Translations under genes and position numbers: made by a program
Source: Flavobacteriales bacterium
GTDB lineage: Bacteria; Bacteroidota; Bacteroidia; Flavobacteriales_D; CAJJDF01
Direction: 5' to 3'
DNA length: 64,000 bases
Assembly: GCA_020630395.1 (NCBI GenBank)
Contig: JAHDBM010000010.1
Location: 5,054 to 69,053 of the forward strand
In this document: one piece after another, positions 9,385 through 16,645 of the stretch
Layout: each line of letters opens with the position of its first letter
Position numbering within the stretch: the first letter of the stretch is position 1
The notes under the pieces: generated by a model
What the model was told of the DNA's origin: nothing
Database searches by the model: none
Seen by the model: only the letters and a program-made list of their open reading frames with translations

Positions 9385-10749
9385 TTATTTGCTTGCTTTT
9401 GTAAGGTTACCTTTGTAAACTTCATCATGACCAAGTTCATTTTTAAGTGTAACGATCCAAACATATGCTCCAAATGGAGCCATACTACCTGTTTTAATGT
9501 CGATTCCATCCCATGGTTTGTCTACACTGTTAGTTTGATATACTATTTGTTTGGTAGTAGCACTATAAATTGTCATTTCAATTGGTTTGTCGATCATTTT
9601 TAACTCAGCTGGCATAAATAAATCTAATGAACCATCTCCATCAGGAGAGAAGCCAAAGTCTCTTCTAATATTATAATATCCATCAATGGTAACTTTTTGG
9701 GATAAAGTAGCTGTACATCCATTTGCAGATTCAACAACACAGTTTAAGTTATAGTTTCCTTGCTTTGGATACGTATGAGCTATACTTGTTTCATTACTCA
9801 CAGCACCATCACCAAAATTCCATGTTACATTCTTATAGTCATCATTTAATTCAAATGTTTGTTTGTTAATTAATGAATAGTCATCATTAACAGTAGCTAA
9901 TGTAGGATTAGGAACATTATTTACTTGAATAGTTTTAGTTTTAGTCGAAACAATTTTCCCATTATCATTTTTAGCAACTAATCTAATTTGTTTTTTTCCA
10001 TTAGTAGGCTTATATAAATAATCTCTATCATTAGAAATAAATTTGCCATTAACCATCCATGAAATCGATTTGATGTCTTTTCCTAAATCAGCTTTTAAAG
10101 CTACTTCAGTGCCTTCGCATATTTGTTGTGTTACATCAAAATTTGCAAGATAATCTCTCTCAACAGGTGTTGGAGTATGAGTATTGTAATCTCTTTCCTT
10201 ATCGTCTTTTATCTCAGTAGCAGAATTTTCTTCATTATTTTTATGCTCTTCTGTTATATAATCTCTAGGAGTTTCACTCTGTGTTGGATTGATGTTTGGT
10301 GAAGAATTATGTTCTTGATTAGTTAAGGAATTGTTTTCATTCGTTTTGTTATCATCAGAAATTGCTTCAGTTAGGTTGTCATGCTGAGTCAAATAATCTC
10401 TATCATTATCGTTATTAACAACTACATTATTGTCAACACTGCTATTAATAGGATTGTTGTTATTATCGGTAGGTGTATGGGTAGAGTTGTTTTGAGTAAT
10501 ATAATCTCTAGGTGATTCATTGTTATTGTTAGGATTAGATTTTTCATCTTTTGGTGTAGAAAGAAAAATAGTGCTAGCTATTATTATAGCGGCAGCACCT
10601 GCAATAAACCCTTTGGTTTTATAAAAAGGTTTTTTTGCACCATCTAAAGCCTTACTAACTGACGCCCATGACGCAGCATTGTATGGTGCTTCATGATTGT
10701 CAAGCGATTGCTTGATGAATGATTCGAAGTTGTCTAGTTTGTTTTCCAT
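9385..10749 (-). CDS. Single-pass membrane protein, probable anti-sigma partner with T9SS-CTD-like end
   Basis: A 454-residue protein beginning 9 bases after the sigma-factor gene. Residues 1-44 are polar and presumably cytoplasmic (MENKLDNFESFIKQSL ... ASWASVSKALDG), as in membrane proteins paired with ECF sigma factors in Bacteroidetes. One transmembrane helix spans about 47-63 (GFIAGAAAIIIASTIFL). Residues 66-200 form an Asn/Thr/Asp-rich linker carrying an RDY(I/L)T-type motif at 81, 117, 162, 186 and 198, with a sixth RDY at 242. An Ig-like region and a PKD domain (VTWNFGDGAVSNETSIAHTY) follow. The C-terminus resembles the T9SS type B sorting domain (FGFSPDGDGSLDLFMPAELK). There is no signal peptide, so this end should face the periplasm from an inner-membrane anchor. 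The anti-sigma role is inferred from context; no FecR or zinc anti-sigma motif is visible. Confidence 0.7.
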   Translation of the reverse strand: MENKLDNFESFIKQSLDNHEAPYNAASWASVSKALDGAKKPFYKTKGFIAGAAAIIIASTIFLSTPKDEKSNPNNNNESPRDYITQNNSTHTPTDNNNNPINSSVDNNVVVNNDNDRDYLTQHDNLTEAISDDNKTNENNSLTNQEHNSSPNINPTQSETPRDYITEEHKNNEENSATEIKDDKERDYNTHTPTPVERDYLANFDVTQQICEGTEVALKADLGKDIKSISWMVNGKFISNDRDYLYKPTNGKKQIRLVAKNDNGKIVSTKTKTIQVNNVPNPTLATVNDDYSLINKQTFELNDDYKNVTWNFGDGAVSNETSIAHTYPKQGNYNLNCVVESANGCTATLSQKVTIDGYYNIRRDFGFSPDGDGSLDLFMPAELKMIDKPIEMTIYSATTKQIVYQTNSVDKPWDGIDIKTGSMAPFGAYVWIVTLKNELGHDEVYKGNLTKASK

Positions 10750-10758
10750 CCTTCGTGT

Positions 10759-11334
10759 TTATTTAAAGTTTCTTGCTATTGCAAAACGATTTTGAAGAAT
10801 TTGTTTCAAGTTCGCTTTAGCTTTAGCATAATTTGATTTTGATGTACCTACATTAATATTTAAAATCTCTGCAATTTCATTGTGTGTGTAATTTTCAATG
10901 GCGTATAAGTTAAAAACCGTTTTATAAGCAGGAGATAATTCTTCCATTGCTTTTAAAATGTCATCAGGCTTGATAGTTGTATATATGCTTTCATTATCAT
11001 TATCCTCTTGATAGTCTTCATCTTTTACGTTTGCTTCATCTTCAATATTAAATTTGTTTTTATTTTTTCTGTAATGATCTATTGCTGTGTTTACAAAAAT
11101 TCGTCTAACCCAACCTTCGATCGATCCTGTTACTTTATATTTATATAAATTATCAAATACTTTTATAAAACCTTCTTGAACTACATCTTCAGCTTCATCA
11201 GCATCTCTAGCATAACGATTGCATATCGCTTTCATCTTGCCATAAAAGTACTTGAAGAAAGCTTCTTGACTTTCTCTTTTCCTTTTTGTGCATCCTTCAA
11301 TAATATCATGTAGCTGTTCTTTGGTCAAATTCAT
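10759..11334 (-). CDS. ECF-type RNA polymerase sigma factor
   Basis: A 191-residue sigma-70-family regulator with only regions 2 and 4. Region 2 covers about residues 25-95, with the -10-binding core DADEAEDVVQEGFIKVFDNL and GSIEGWVRRIFVNTAIDHYR. An acidic linker follows (EDEANVKDEDYQEDNDNE). Region 4 covers about 125-182 with the helix-turn-helix around NYTHNEIAEILNINVGTSKS. It redirects RNA polymerase to its regulon in response to an unknown signal. It is first in a leftward operon, and an ECF-like promoter lies just upstream, so autoregulation is likely. The linker between the two regions is unusually acidic. Confidence 0.93.
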   Translation of the reverse strand: MNLTKEQLHDIIEGCTKRKRESQEAFFKYFYGKMKAICNRYARDADEAEDVVQEGFIKVFDNLYKYKVTGSIEGWVRRIFVNTAIDHYRKNKNKFNIEDEANVKDEDYQEDNDNESIYTTIKPDDILKAMEELSPAYKTVFNLYAIENYTHNEIAEILNINVGTSKSNYAKAKANLKQILQNRFAIARNFK

Positions 11335-11350
11335 GTTATTTTCACTATTA

Positions 11351-11377
11351 AGACGACATTAAAAATGATTGGTTGCC
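11351..11377 (-). promoter_or_regulatory. Putative ECF-type (autoregulatory) promoter of the sigma operon
   Basis: On the minus strand GGCAACC (11371-11377) is followed by 15 bases and CGTCT (11351-11355), 16 bases before the sigma gene ATG. An AAC-containing -35 and a CGTC -10 are the hallmarks of ECF promoters. No TAnnTTTG box closer than TATCTTTA, further upstream, is present. The call rests on the sequence pattern only. Confidence 0.55.
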
Positions 11378-11460
11378 TTTGTTAAAGATATTTTTAAGTT
11401 CACTATAAAATTCTTATTTTTAACTGGAAATAAAAACATTAATCTAAATAAATAATTTTT

Positions 11461-12396
11461 ATGAAAGTTACAGTAGTAGGAGCAGGTGCAGTAGGTGCAA
11501 GTTGTGCTGAATATATTGCAATGAAAGATTTTGCTTCAGAAGTAGTTTTAGTTGATATCAAAGAAGGGTTTGCTGAAGGTAAAGCAATGGATTTGATGCA
11601 AACTGCATCTTTAAATGGGTTTGATACAAAAATTACTGGTTCTACTAGTGATTACAGTAAAACTGCGGGTACAGATGTTGCAGTTATTACGAGTGGTATT
11701 CCAAGAAAGCCAGGAATGACTAGAGAAGAATTAATTGGTATTAATGCTGGTATTGTAAAGTCAGTTTCTTCTAGTATAATTGAGCATTCTCCAAATGCTA
11801 TTATAATAGTAGTGAGTAATCCAATGGATACTATGACATATTTAGTTCATAAATCAACAAATCTTCCTAAAAACAAAATTATAGGAATGGGAGGTGCTTT
11901 AGATAGTGCTAGATTTAAATATAGATTAAGTGAAGCACTAGATTGTCCTGCATCTGATATAGGTGGGATGGTAATTGCTGCTCATAGTGATAAAGGAATG
12001 TTACCGCTAACAAGATTGGCGACAAGAAATGGTGTGCCGGTTAATCAATTTGTATCTGATGAAAGATTAGAGCAAGTATCTGCAGATACTAAAGTAGGAG
12101 GTGCCACGCTTACAGGATTATTAGGAACTAGTGCATGGTATGCTCCAGGAGCAGCTGTTTCAGCAATGGTTCAAGCTATTGCTCAAGATTCTAAAAAGAT
12201 GTTCCCTTGTTCAACTCTATTAGAAGGAGAATACGGATTAAATGATCTTTGTATTGGTGTTCCAGTTTTATTAGGTAAAAACGGAATAGAAGAAATAGTT
12301 AAACTTGATCTTAATGAGGCTGAAATGGCAAAATTAAATGAAAGTGCAGAAGGTGTAAAGAAAACAAATGCTTTGTTAGAAACACAAACGGCTTAA
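11461..12396 (+). CDS. mdh: Malate dehydrogenase
   Basis: NAD-dependent interconversion of malate and oxaloacetate in the TCA cycle. The 311 residues belong to the LDH-like MDH group. The Rossmann loop VVGAGAVGASCAEYIA is at about 4-19, and the Asp of VVLVDI marks NAD preference. The active-site loop RKPGMTREEL carries the two substrate Arg residues. VVSNPMDTMTYL follows, then a further Arg in DSARFKYRL, and the catalytic His in VIAAHSDKGM. Length and motifs are complete. It is divergent from the sigma operon and ends at its own terminator, so it is probably monocistronic. Confidence 0.95.
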   Translation: MKVTVVGAGAVGASCAEYIAMKDFASEVVLVDIKEGFAEGKAMDLMQTASLNGFDTKITGSTSDYSKTAGTDVAVITSGIPRKPGMTREELIGINAGIVKSVSSSIIEHSPNAIIIVVSNPMDTMTYLVHKSTNLPKNKIIGMGGALDSARFKYRLSEALDCPASDIGGMVIAAHSDKGMLPLTRLATRNGVPVNQFVSDERLEQVSADTKVGGATLTGLLGTSAWYAPGAAVSAMVQAIAQDSKKMFPCSTLLEGEYGLNDLCIGVPVLLGKNGIEEIVKLDLNEAEMAKLNESAEGVKKTNALLETQTA

Positions 12397-12416
12397 TTAA
12401 AAACTTAAAAGATGTT

Positions 12417-12447
12417 AAAGCGTTAAGGTTATCTTAACGCTTTTTTT
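12417..12447 (+). terminator. Rho-independent terminator of mdh
   Basis: An 11-bp stem (AAAGCGTTAAG / CTTAACGCTTT) with the loop GTTAT, running into seven T residues, 20 bases after the mdh stop. Confidence 0.9.
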
Positions 12448-12515
12448 ATGCTCAAACTTACTGTATATGCTAGTTAAGCATAGGCCTTACATAATGAAGT
12501 CTATTAAGTTATGGG

Positions 12516-12545
12516 TTGTGTGAGTCGATTTTTTTTATAACTTCG
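12516..12545 (+). promoter_or_regulatory. Bacteroidetes-type promoter of the L,D-transpeptidase gene
   Basis: TTG (12516-12518), 19 bases, then TAACTTCG (12538-12545), one mismatch from TAnnTTTG. The ATG at 12554 lies only 8 bases after the box, so the transcript would have almost no leader. Confidence 0.55.
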
Positions 12546-12553
12546 GCATTCCT

Positions 12554-13321
12554 ATGAAAAAAGTATTCTTAATAATAACGGTTGTTTCGGCTGTAATTAG
12601 TGTTTCTTTTTATAATGAAACTCCATTGGTAAATGCTGGGAAAAAAATAGTTGAATCCAATGAAAGCATTGCAGCTAATTCAATAGAATCCAGAGAAAAA
12701 AAGTTTTATAATCATGCTCAGTCTATCTTTTCCTGTATTGATGACTCTACTCTTAGTTTTGAAGCGTTTCATTTTGCATTAAAAGGATATCATTCATTAA
12801 AAAATAGAGGAAAGCTAAATGAAAAGGAACAACTTATTGTAGTTGATTTCAATATGAGCAGTGCATTGGAACGATTTTTTCTTATTGATTTAGAAAATGA
12901 ACAAGTAGTTTATAAAAAATTGGTTGCACATGGAAAAAACTCTGGAGAAGTATTTCCAGATGAATTTTCTAATATTAAAGAGTCAAGGCAAAGTAGTTTA
13001 GGATTTTACGTTACTGGCAATACTTATGATGGTAAATACGACAACTCATTATTAATACATGGGCAAGAATGGACAAATAGTAGAGCGCAAGAAAGAGGGG
13101 TAGTTATTCATGCAGCTGATTATGCAACTAAAGAGTTTTTAAAGAAAAATGGTAGACTAGGCAGGAGCTTTGGTTGTCCTGCACTCCCACATGAGGACTA
13201 TGAAGAGATTATAGATCAAATAAAAGATGGTACAGCTATGTTTATATACTATAAAGACAAGAAGTATTTGTCTAGATCTAAATTTTTAAAGCGTAGGAGT
13301 TATTTAGCAGAGTTTTATTAA
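12554..13321 (+). CDS. Murein L,D-transpeptidase catalytic-domain (YkuD_2-type) protein
   Basis: A 255-residue exported protein with the signal peptide MKKVFLIITVVSAVISVSF. The catalytic part covers about 95-240 and contains the His of LLIHGQEW and VVIHAAD and the Cys of GRSFGCPALP, fitting a Cys/His L,D-transpeptidase acting on peptidoglycan. The family usually makes or remodels 3-3 crosslinks, or binds lipoprotein to murein. The product here is not proven. Residues 40-90 are a helical spacer. The gene stands alone between the mdh terminator and a bidirectional terminator and has its own promoter. The very short leader leaves a small doubt about the start, but the signal peptide supports it. 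Confidence 0.85.
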   Translation: MKKVFLIITVVSAVISVSFYNETPLVNAGKKIVESNESIAANSIESREKKFYNHAQSIFSCIDDSTLSFEAFHFALKGYHSLKNRGKLNEKEQLIVVDFNMSSALERFFLIDLENEQVVYKKLVAHGKNSGEVFPDEFSNIKESRQSSLGFYVTGNTYDGKYDNSLLIHGQEWTNSRAQERGVVIHAADYATKEFLKKNGRLGRSFGCPALPHEDYEEIIDQIKDGTAMFIYYKDKKYLSRSKFLKRRSYLAEFY

Positions 13322-13325
13322 AACA

Positions 13326-13355
13326 AAAGGAGGATGTTAACATCCTCCTTTTTTG
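13326..13355. terminator. Bidirectional terminator
   Basis: A 28-base perfect palindrome (AAAAGGAGGATGTT and its complement) with T-rich and A-rich flanks separates the rightward transpeptidase gene from a leftward small gene. Confidence 0.9.
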
Positions 13356-13359
13356 TTTG

Positions 13360-13557
13360 TTAGTTTAATACCATCTCAATTGATCCTATTATGTTGGATT
13401 TTTTTATGCTTAACACTTTCGAATAATTTTTAATATTTCGAATCGAAGCAGCAGATGGTAAAGGTTTTGCTTTTTTTGCCACAAAAATTGCGTCAAGAAT
13501 TTCTTTTTCTTGTTGGTAAAATGTAGCTAAATCGTTAAGAGTAGAATTTTTATTCAT
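13360..13557 (-). CDS. Small hypothetical protein
   Basis: I do not recognise this 65-residue product. It has no signal peptide, membrane segment or cysteine. A helical charged N-terminal half (TFYQQEKEILDAIFVAKKAK) is followed by a basic middle (IRNIKNYSKVLSIKK). Its frame is intact from ATG to stop. It ends 4 bases before a strong bidirectional terminator and is not overlapped by another gene, which supports it as real. No promoter was identified in the space before the divergent neighbour. Function unknown. Confidence 0.5.
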   Translation of the reverse strand: MNKNSTLNDLATFYQQEKEILDAIFVAKKAKPLPSAASIRNIKNYSKVLSIKKSNIIGSIEMVLN

Positions 13558-13653
13558 AGATTATTTTTGTGTTATTAGTTTGTTAACGGCTTATTGTTTT
13601 ACATATTTTGTTGGAACATGAAAAATATGCTTTTTTTTGGTAATTTTATTCAT

Positions 13654-14274
13654 ATGAATTTTCTAGCTCATCAGTATTTATCATTTCTTAACCCTAAAAT
13701 TAGCATGGGGAATTTTATGGCTGATTTTGTTAGAGGGAAAGAGATAACATTATTAGATGATGATTTATTAATGGGTGTTAAGCTTCATAGAGAGATAGAC
13801 GCTTTTACCGATCATCATAAATTAGTAGATGAAGCAGTTAGTATACTCTCATCAAAACAAGGTAAATACTCCTCAGTAATAATTGATATATACTTTGATT
13901 ATTTTTTAGCAAACAATTGGAGTGCTTTTTCATCTCTACCTCTTAAAGAATTTAATAAATATCAATATGGAATATTTAATGATAATATTAATGGGTTTCC
14001 GCAAAAAATGATTCCAGCAGTAAAATCACTAACAACTCATGATTGGTTTTATAATTATAAATATGAGTACGGAATAAAAAAGGCTTTAAGCAATATTGAA
14101 AGAAGAGCAACTTTTGAAAACGAAATTAAAAATGCTGTTCCTCATCTTTTAGAATTAAAAGATCAGTTAGAGCCTCTTTTTATGAAGTTCTTTCCCGATT
14201 TAATTAATACAGCAATTAATTTTTTTAACGAACACAACCTTGCAATGCAAGACTATACAATAGTAAATAAATGA
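13654..14274 (+). CDS. ACP phosphodiesterase-like protein (DUF479/AcpH family)
   Basis: A 206-residue protein of the family that in E. coli removes the phosphopantetheine arm from acyl carrier protein. The ATG at 13654 gives MNFLAHQYLSFLNP, the usual start of the family. The longer frame opens with TTG in what looks like the promoter region and adds unconserved residues. Motifs seen are GNFMADFVRG and LHREIDAFTDHHKLV, whose His/Asp residues probably bind metal, plus IYFDYFLANNW. It stands alone; the next gene starts 90 bases later. The actual substrate in this organism is unknown. Confidence 0.85.
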   Translation: MNFLAHQYLSFLNPKISMGNFMADFVRGKEITLLDDDLLMGVKLHREIDAFTDHHKLVDEAVSILSSKQGKYSSVIIDIYFDYFLANNWSAFSSLPLKEFNKYQYGIFNDNINGFPQKMIPAVKSLTTHDWFYNYKYEYGIKKALSNIERRATFENEIKNAVPHLLELKDQLEPLFMKFFPDLINTAINFFNEHNLAMQDYTIVNK

Positions 14275-14364
14275 AATCCCCATGATGGGGCATAATAACC
14301 GATAACACCAATCGCCATGATTAACAAGGTTCATAATATCAATTAATTACCCAATTTTAAACGT

Positions 14365-15141
14365 ATGAAGCATATTAAATTTGAAGTAAAAGATAGTGTA
14401 GGAATTATTACACTTAATAGGCCAGAGGTTTATAACAGTTTTAATATTCCAATGGCTCTAGAAGTACAAGATGCATTAAAGTCTTGCGAAGAGAATAAAG
14501 ATGTTCGAGCAATTATTTTAACTGCTGAAGGAAAAGGATTTTGTGCAGGTCAAGATTTAAAAGAAGCAACAGGGCCAGATGCTCCAACAATAGAGCATAT
14601 AGTTGATACAACTTATAATCCAATCATTAAATTATTAAGAAGTATTGAAAAACCAATAGTTGGCGCGATAAATGGAGTGGCTGCTGGAGCTGGAGCAAAT
14701 ATAGCATTAGCTTGTGATATTACCTTTGCTAGCGATAAAGCTTCCTTTATACAATCGTTTAGCAGCATTGGTTTAGTGCCTGATAGTGGAGGTACATTTT
14801 TTCTGCCAAGGCTAATAGGTATGCAAAGAGCTGCAGCCCATATGTTTTTAGCTGATAAATTCTCAGCAGCAAAAGCAAAAGAACTAGGAATGATCTATGA
14901 AGTGGTTGATGCAGATAAATTAATGGAAGAAGCATTTAGTTTTGCAAAACATTTAGCATTAAGACCTACTAAAGGAATAGGATTAACGAAAAGAGCTTTA
15001 AATAAAGCACTATATAATACCTTACAAGATCAATTAATTGTTGAAAGAGATTTGCAAGCTATTGCTGGTAAAACATATGATAACAAAGAAGGGATTGATG
15101 CTTTTTTAGAAAAGCGTAAACCAGTATTCAAAGGAGAGTGA
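14365..15141 (+). CDS. paaG: Enoyl-CoA hydratase/isomerase, PaaG-like
   Basis: A crotonase-fold enzyme of 258 residues. The oxyanion-hole segments are GKGFCAGQDL and GAGANIALACDI. The active-site segment SIGLVPDSGGTFFLPRLIG matches PaaG, the 1,2-epoxyphenylacetyl-CoA isomerase of aerobic phenylacetate breakdown, including its Asp. The next gene is a PaaH-like dehydrogenase, which supports the pathway. The phenylacetyl-CoA oxygenase genes paaABCDE are not in the window, so a general beta-oxidation role remains possible. Confidence is high for the fold and moderate for the exact substrate. Confidence 0.82.
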   Translation: MKHIKFEVKDSVGIITLNRPEVYNSFNIPMALEVQDALKSCEENKDVRAIILTAEGKGFCAGQDLKEATGPDAPTIEHIVDTTYNPIIKLLRSIEKPIVGAINGVAAGAGANIALACDITFASDKASFIQSFSSIGLVPDSGGTFFLPRLIGMQRAAAHMFLADKFSAAKAKELGMIYEVVDADKLMEEAFSFAKHLALRPTKGIGLTKRALNKALYNTLQDQLIVERDLQAIAGKTYDNKEGIDAFLEKRKPVFKGE

Positions 15142-15159
15142 TTAATTAGTTTTTAGTAT

Positions 15160-15191
15160 GAGTTTAAAGTTTGTAGACTTACTTTAAACTC
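15160..15191 (+). promoter_or_regulatory. Intercistronic hairpin between paaG-like and paaH-like genes
   Basis: A perfect 11-bp inverted repeat (GAGTTTAAAGT / ACTTTAAACTC) with a 10-base loop lies in the 76-base gap. A third partial copy (AACTTTAAAC) follows just downstream. There is no T run, so it is not a classical terminator. It may affect mRNA stability or read-through. Confidence 0.45.
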
Positions 15192-15217
15192 AAAACTTTA
15201 AACCCAAAACTATACAA

Positions 15218-16372
15218 ATGAAAGTAGGAATTGTAGGATGTGGTTCAATGGGATCTGGAATTGCACAAGTGGCTGCTACAGCTAAAGAAACAGTTGTTGT
15301 ATACGACACAAATGCTAATGCTTTAGAAAAAGCTGAGTCAAGTCTTAGAAAGATATTTAATCGTTTAATCGAAAAAGGAAAGTATACCGAGCAAGAGGCT
15401 AATGATATTATAGGTAGAATTGAATATACCAATACATTAGAAAAACTATCAGGTGCAGATATTGTTATAGAGGCTATAATTGAGAGTTTAGAAATAAAGC
15501 AATCTGTTTTTAAGCAATTGGAAGGATTGGTTTCTAAAGATGCAATATTAGCATCTAACACGTCTTCTTTATCTATAGCTTCAATTGCAGCTAGTTGTGA
15601 ATTTTCTAGTAGAGTAGTAGGGATACACTTTTTTAATCCGGCTCCATTAATGAAATTAGTTGAAATTATTCCAGCAGTTTCTACCTCTTCCGCTATTTTA
15701 ACTAAAGCAAAAGAGATAATAGATTCTTGGGGTAAGACAACCGTACTAGTAAAAGATACTCCAGGATTTATAGTAAATAGAGTAGCAAGACCATTTTATG
15801 GTGAAGCCTTAAGAATATATGAAGAGGGGATAGCCAATTTTGCGACTATAGATGCTGCAATGAAACAAGTAGGTGGTTTTAGAATGGGACCATTCGAATT
15901 AATGGACTATATCGGTAATGATATTAATTATACGGTAACCGAAACAGTATTTAAAGCTTTTTATTACGATCCTAGATACAAACCGTCATTTACTCAAAAA
16001 AGAATGAGCGAAGCTGGATATTTGGGAAGAAAATCTGGCAAAGGATACTATGATTATAGTGATAACGCTAATTCACAAGGAGAAATTAGCGAAGAGGTAT
16101 TAGAAGAAATTTTTAATAGAATATTAGCTATGCTAATTAATGAGGCAGCTGATGCTTTGTTTTGGAATATTGCCAGTAAAGAAGATATTGACCTTGCCAT
16201 GAGATTTGGAACTAATTATCCTAAAGGACTATTAGCTTGGGCAGATGAAATTGGTATAGAGACGATATTGAATAGATTAAATAGTCTATACGAGACTTAT
16301 TGCGAAGACAGATATAGACCAAGTCCGTTACTAAGAAAAATGGCAAAAGAAGGTTCTACTTTTTTTAGCTAA
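15218..16372 (+). CDS. paaH: 3-hydroxyacyl-CoA dehydrogenase, PaaH-like
   Basis: NAD-dependent oxidation of a 3-hydroxyacyl-CoA (3-hydroxyadipyl-CoA in phenylacetate catabolism). The Rossmann start VGIVGCGSMGSGIAQVAA is at about 3-20. The catalytic region is VVGIHFFNPAPLMKLVEIIP, with its His, followed by KDTPGFIVNRVARPFYGEA, which begins the helical C-terminal domain. At 384 residues it has one complete C-terminal domain plus a partial second one, shorter than the roughly 475 residues of E. coli PaaH. It follows the paaG-like gene with a hairpin in the gap, so the two probably act in one pathway. Confidence 0.85.
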   Translation: MKVGIVGCGSMGSGIAQVAATAKETVVVYDTNANALEKAESSLRKIFNRLIEKGKYTEQEANDIIGRIEYTNTLEKLSGADIVIEAIIESLEIKQSVFKQLEGLVSKDAILASNTSSLSIASIAASCEFSSRVVGIHFFNPAPLMKLVEIIPAVSTSSAILTKAKEIIDSWGKTTVLVKDTPGFIVNRVARPFYGEALRIYEEGIANFATIDAAMKQVGGFRMGPFELMDYIGNDINYTVTETVFKAFYYDPRYKPSFTQKRMSEAGYLGRKSGKGYYDYSDNANSQGEISEEVLEEIFNRILAMLINEAADALFWNIASKEDIDLAMRFGTNYPKGLLAWADEIGIETILNRLNSLYETYCEDRYRPSPLLRKMAKEGSTFFS

Positions 16373-16380
16373 TTATTTTT

Positions 16381-16410
16381 TTGTGGATATTGAACTTTCG
16401 TTTATATTTG
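16381..16410 (+). promoter_or_regulatory. Consensus Bacteroidetes promoter of tRNA-Ser
   Basis: TTG (16381-16383), 19 bases, then TATATTTG (16403-16410): an exact match to TTG-N19-TAnnTTTG. The tRNA begins 11 bases later, consistent with a start point just before the mature 5' end. Confidence 0.88.
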
Positions 16411-16421
16411 CAATCCATTTA

Positions 16422-16504
16422 GGAGAGGTGGCAGAGTGGTAATGCAGCAGATTGCTAATCTGTAGCCCGTAAAGGGCTCCAGGGTTCGAGTCCCTGTCTC
16501 TCCG
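16422..16504 (+). tRNA. tRNA-Ser (anticodon GCU)
   Basis: A type II tRNA of 83 bases. The acceptor stem GGAGAGG / TCTCTCC pairs fully, with one G-T. The anticodon stem GCAGA / TCTGT encloses the loop TTGCTAA with anticodon GCT, reading AGC/AGU serine codons. A long variable arm (GCCCGTAAAGGGC) is typical of tRNA-Ser. The T-arm is CAGGG TTCGAGT CCCTG. The discriminator is G, and CCA is not encoded. Confidence 0.97.
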
Positions 16505-16514
16505 CAAATAAAAC

Positions 16515-16546
16515 AAAAGCCAACTAATTATTTAGTTGGCTTTTTT
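16515..16546 (+). terminator. Terminator of tRNA-Ser
   Basis: A stem of about 13 bp (AAAAGCCAACTAA / TTAGTTGGCTTTT) with a 4-base loop and a T run, 10 bases after the tRNA. Confidence 0.9.
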
Positions 16547-16645
16547 GCTACATAAACATTACTTATGTAAATATTCTTTAGGTATTTGTGCAAGAGTTGT
16601 TATATTTACTTCCAAATCATTATTAATCAATTAAATTAAAAAAAA

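Noticed and set aside
13594-13653. N-terminal extension of the ACP-phosphodiesterase-like gene
   Set aside because: It begins with TTG in a promoter-like region, and family members start at the MNFLAH ATG at 13654.
14278-14290. Hairpin CCCCATGATGGGG just after the ACP-phosphodiesterase-like gene
   Set aside because: The stem is only 5 bp with no T run, too little to call a terminator.
15190-15561. A 123-codon minus-strand open frame inside the paaH-like gene
   Set aside because: It is the antisense shadow of a well-conserved dehydrogenase and has no recognisable domain.
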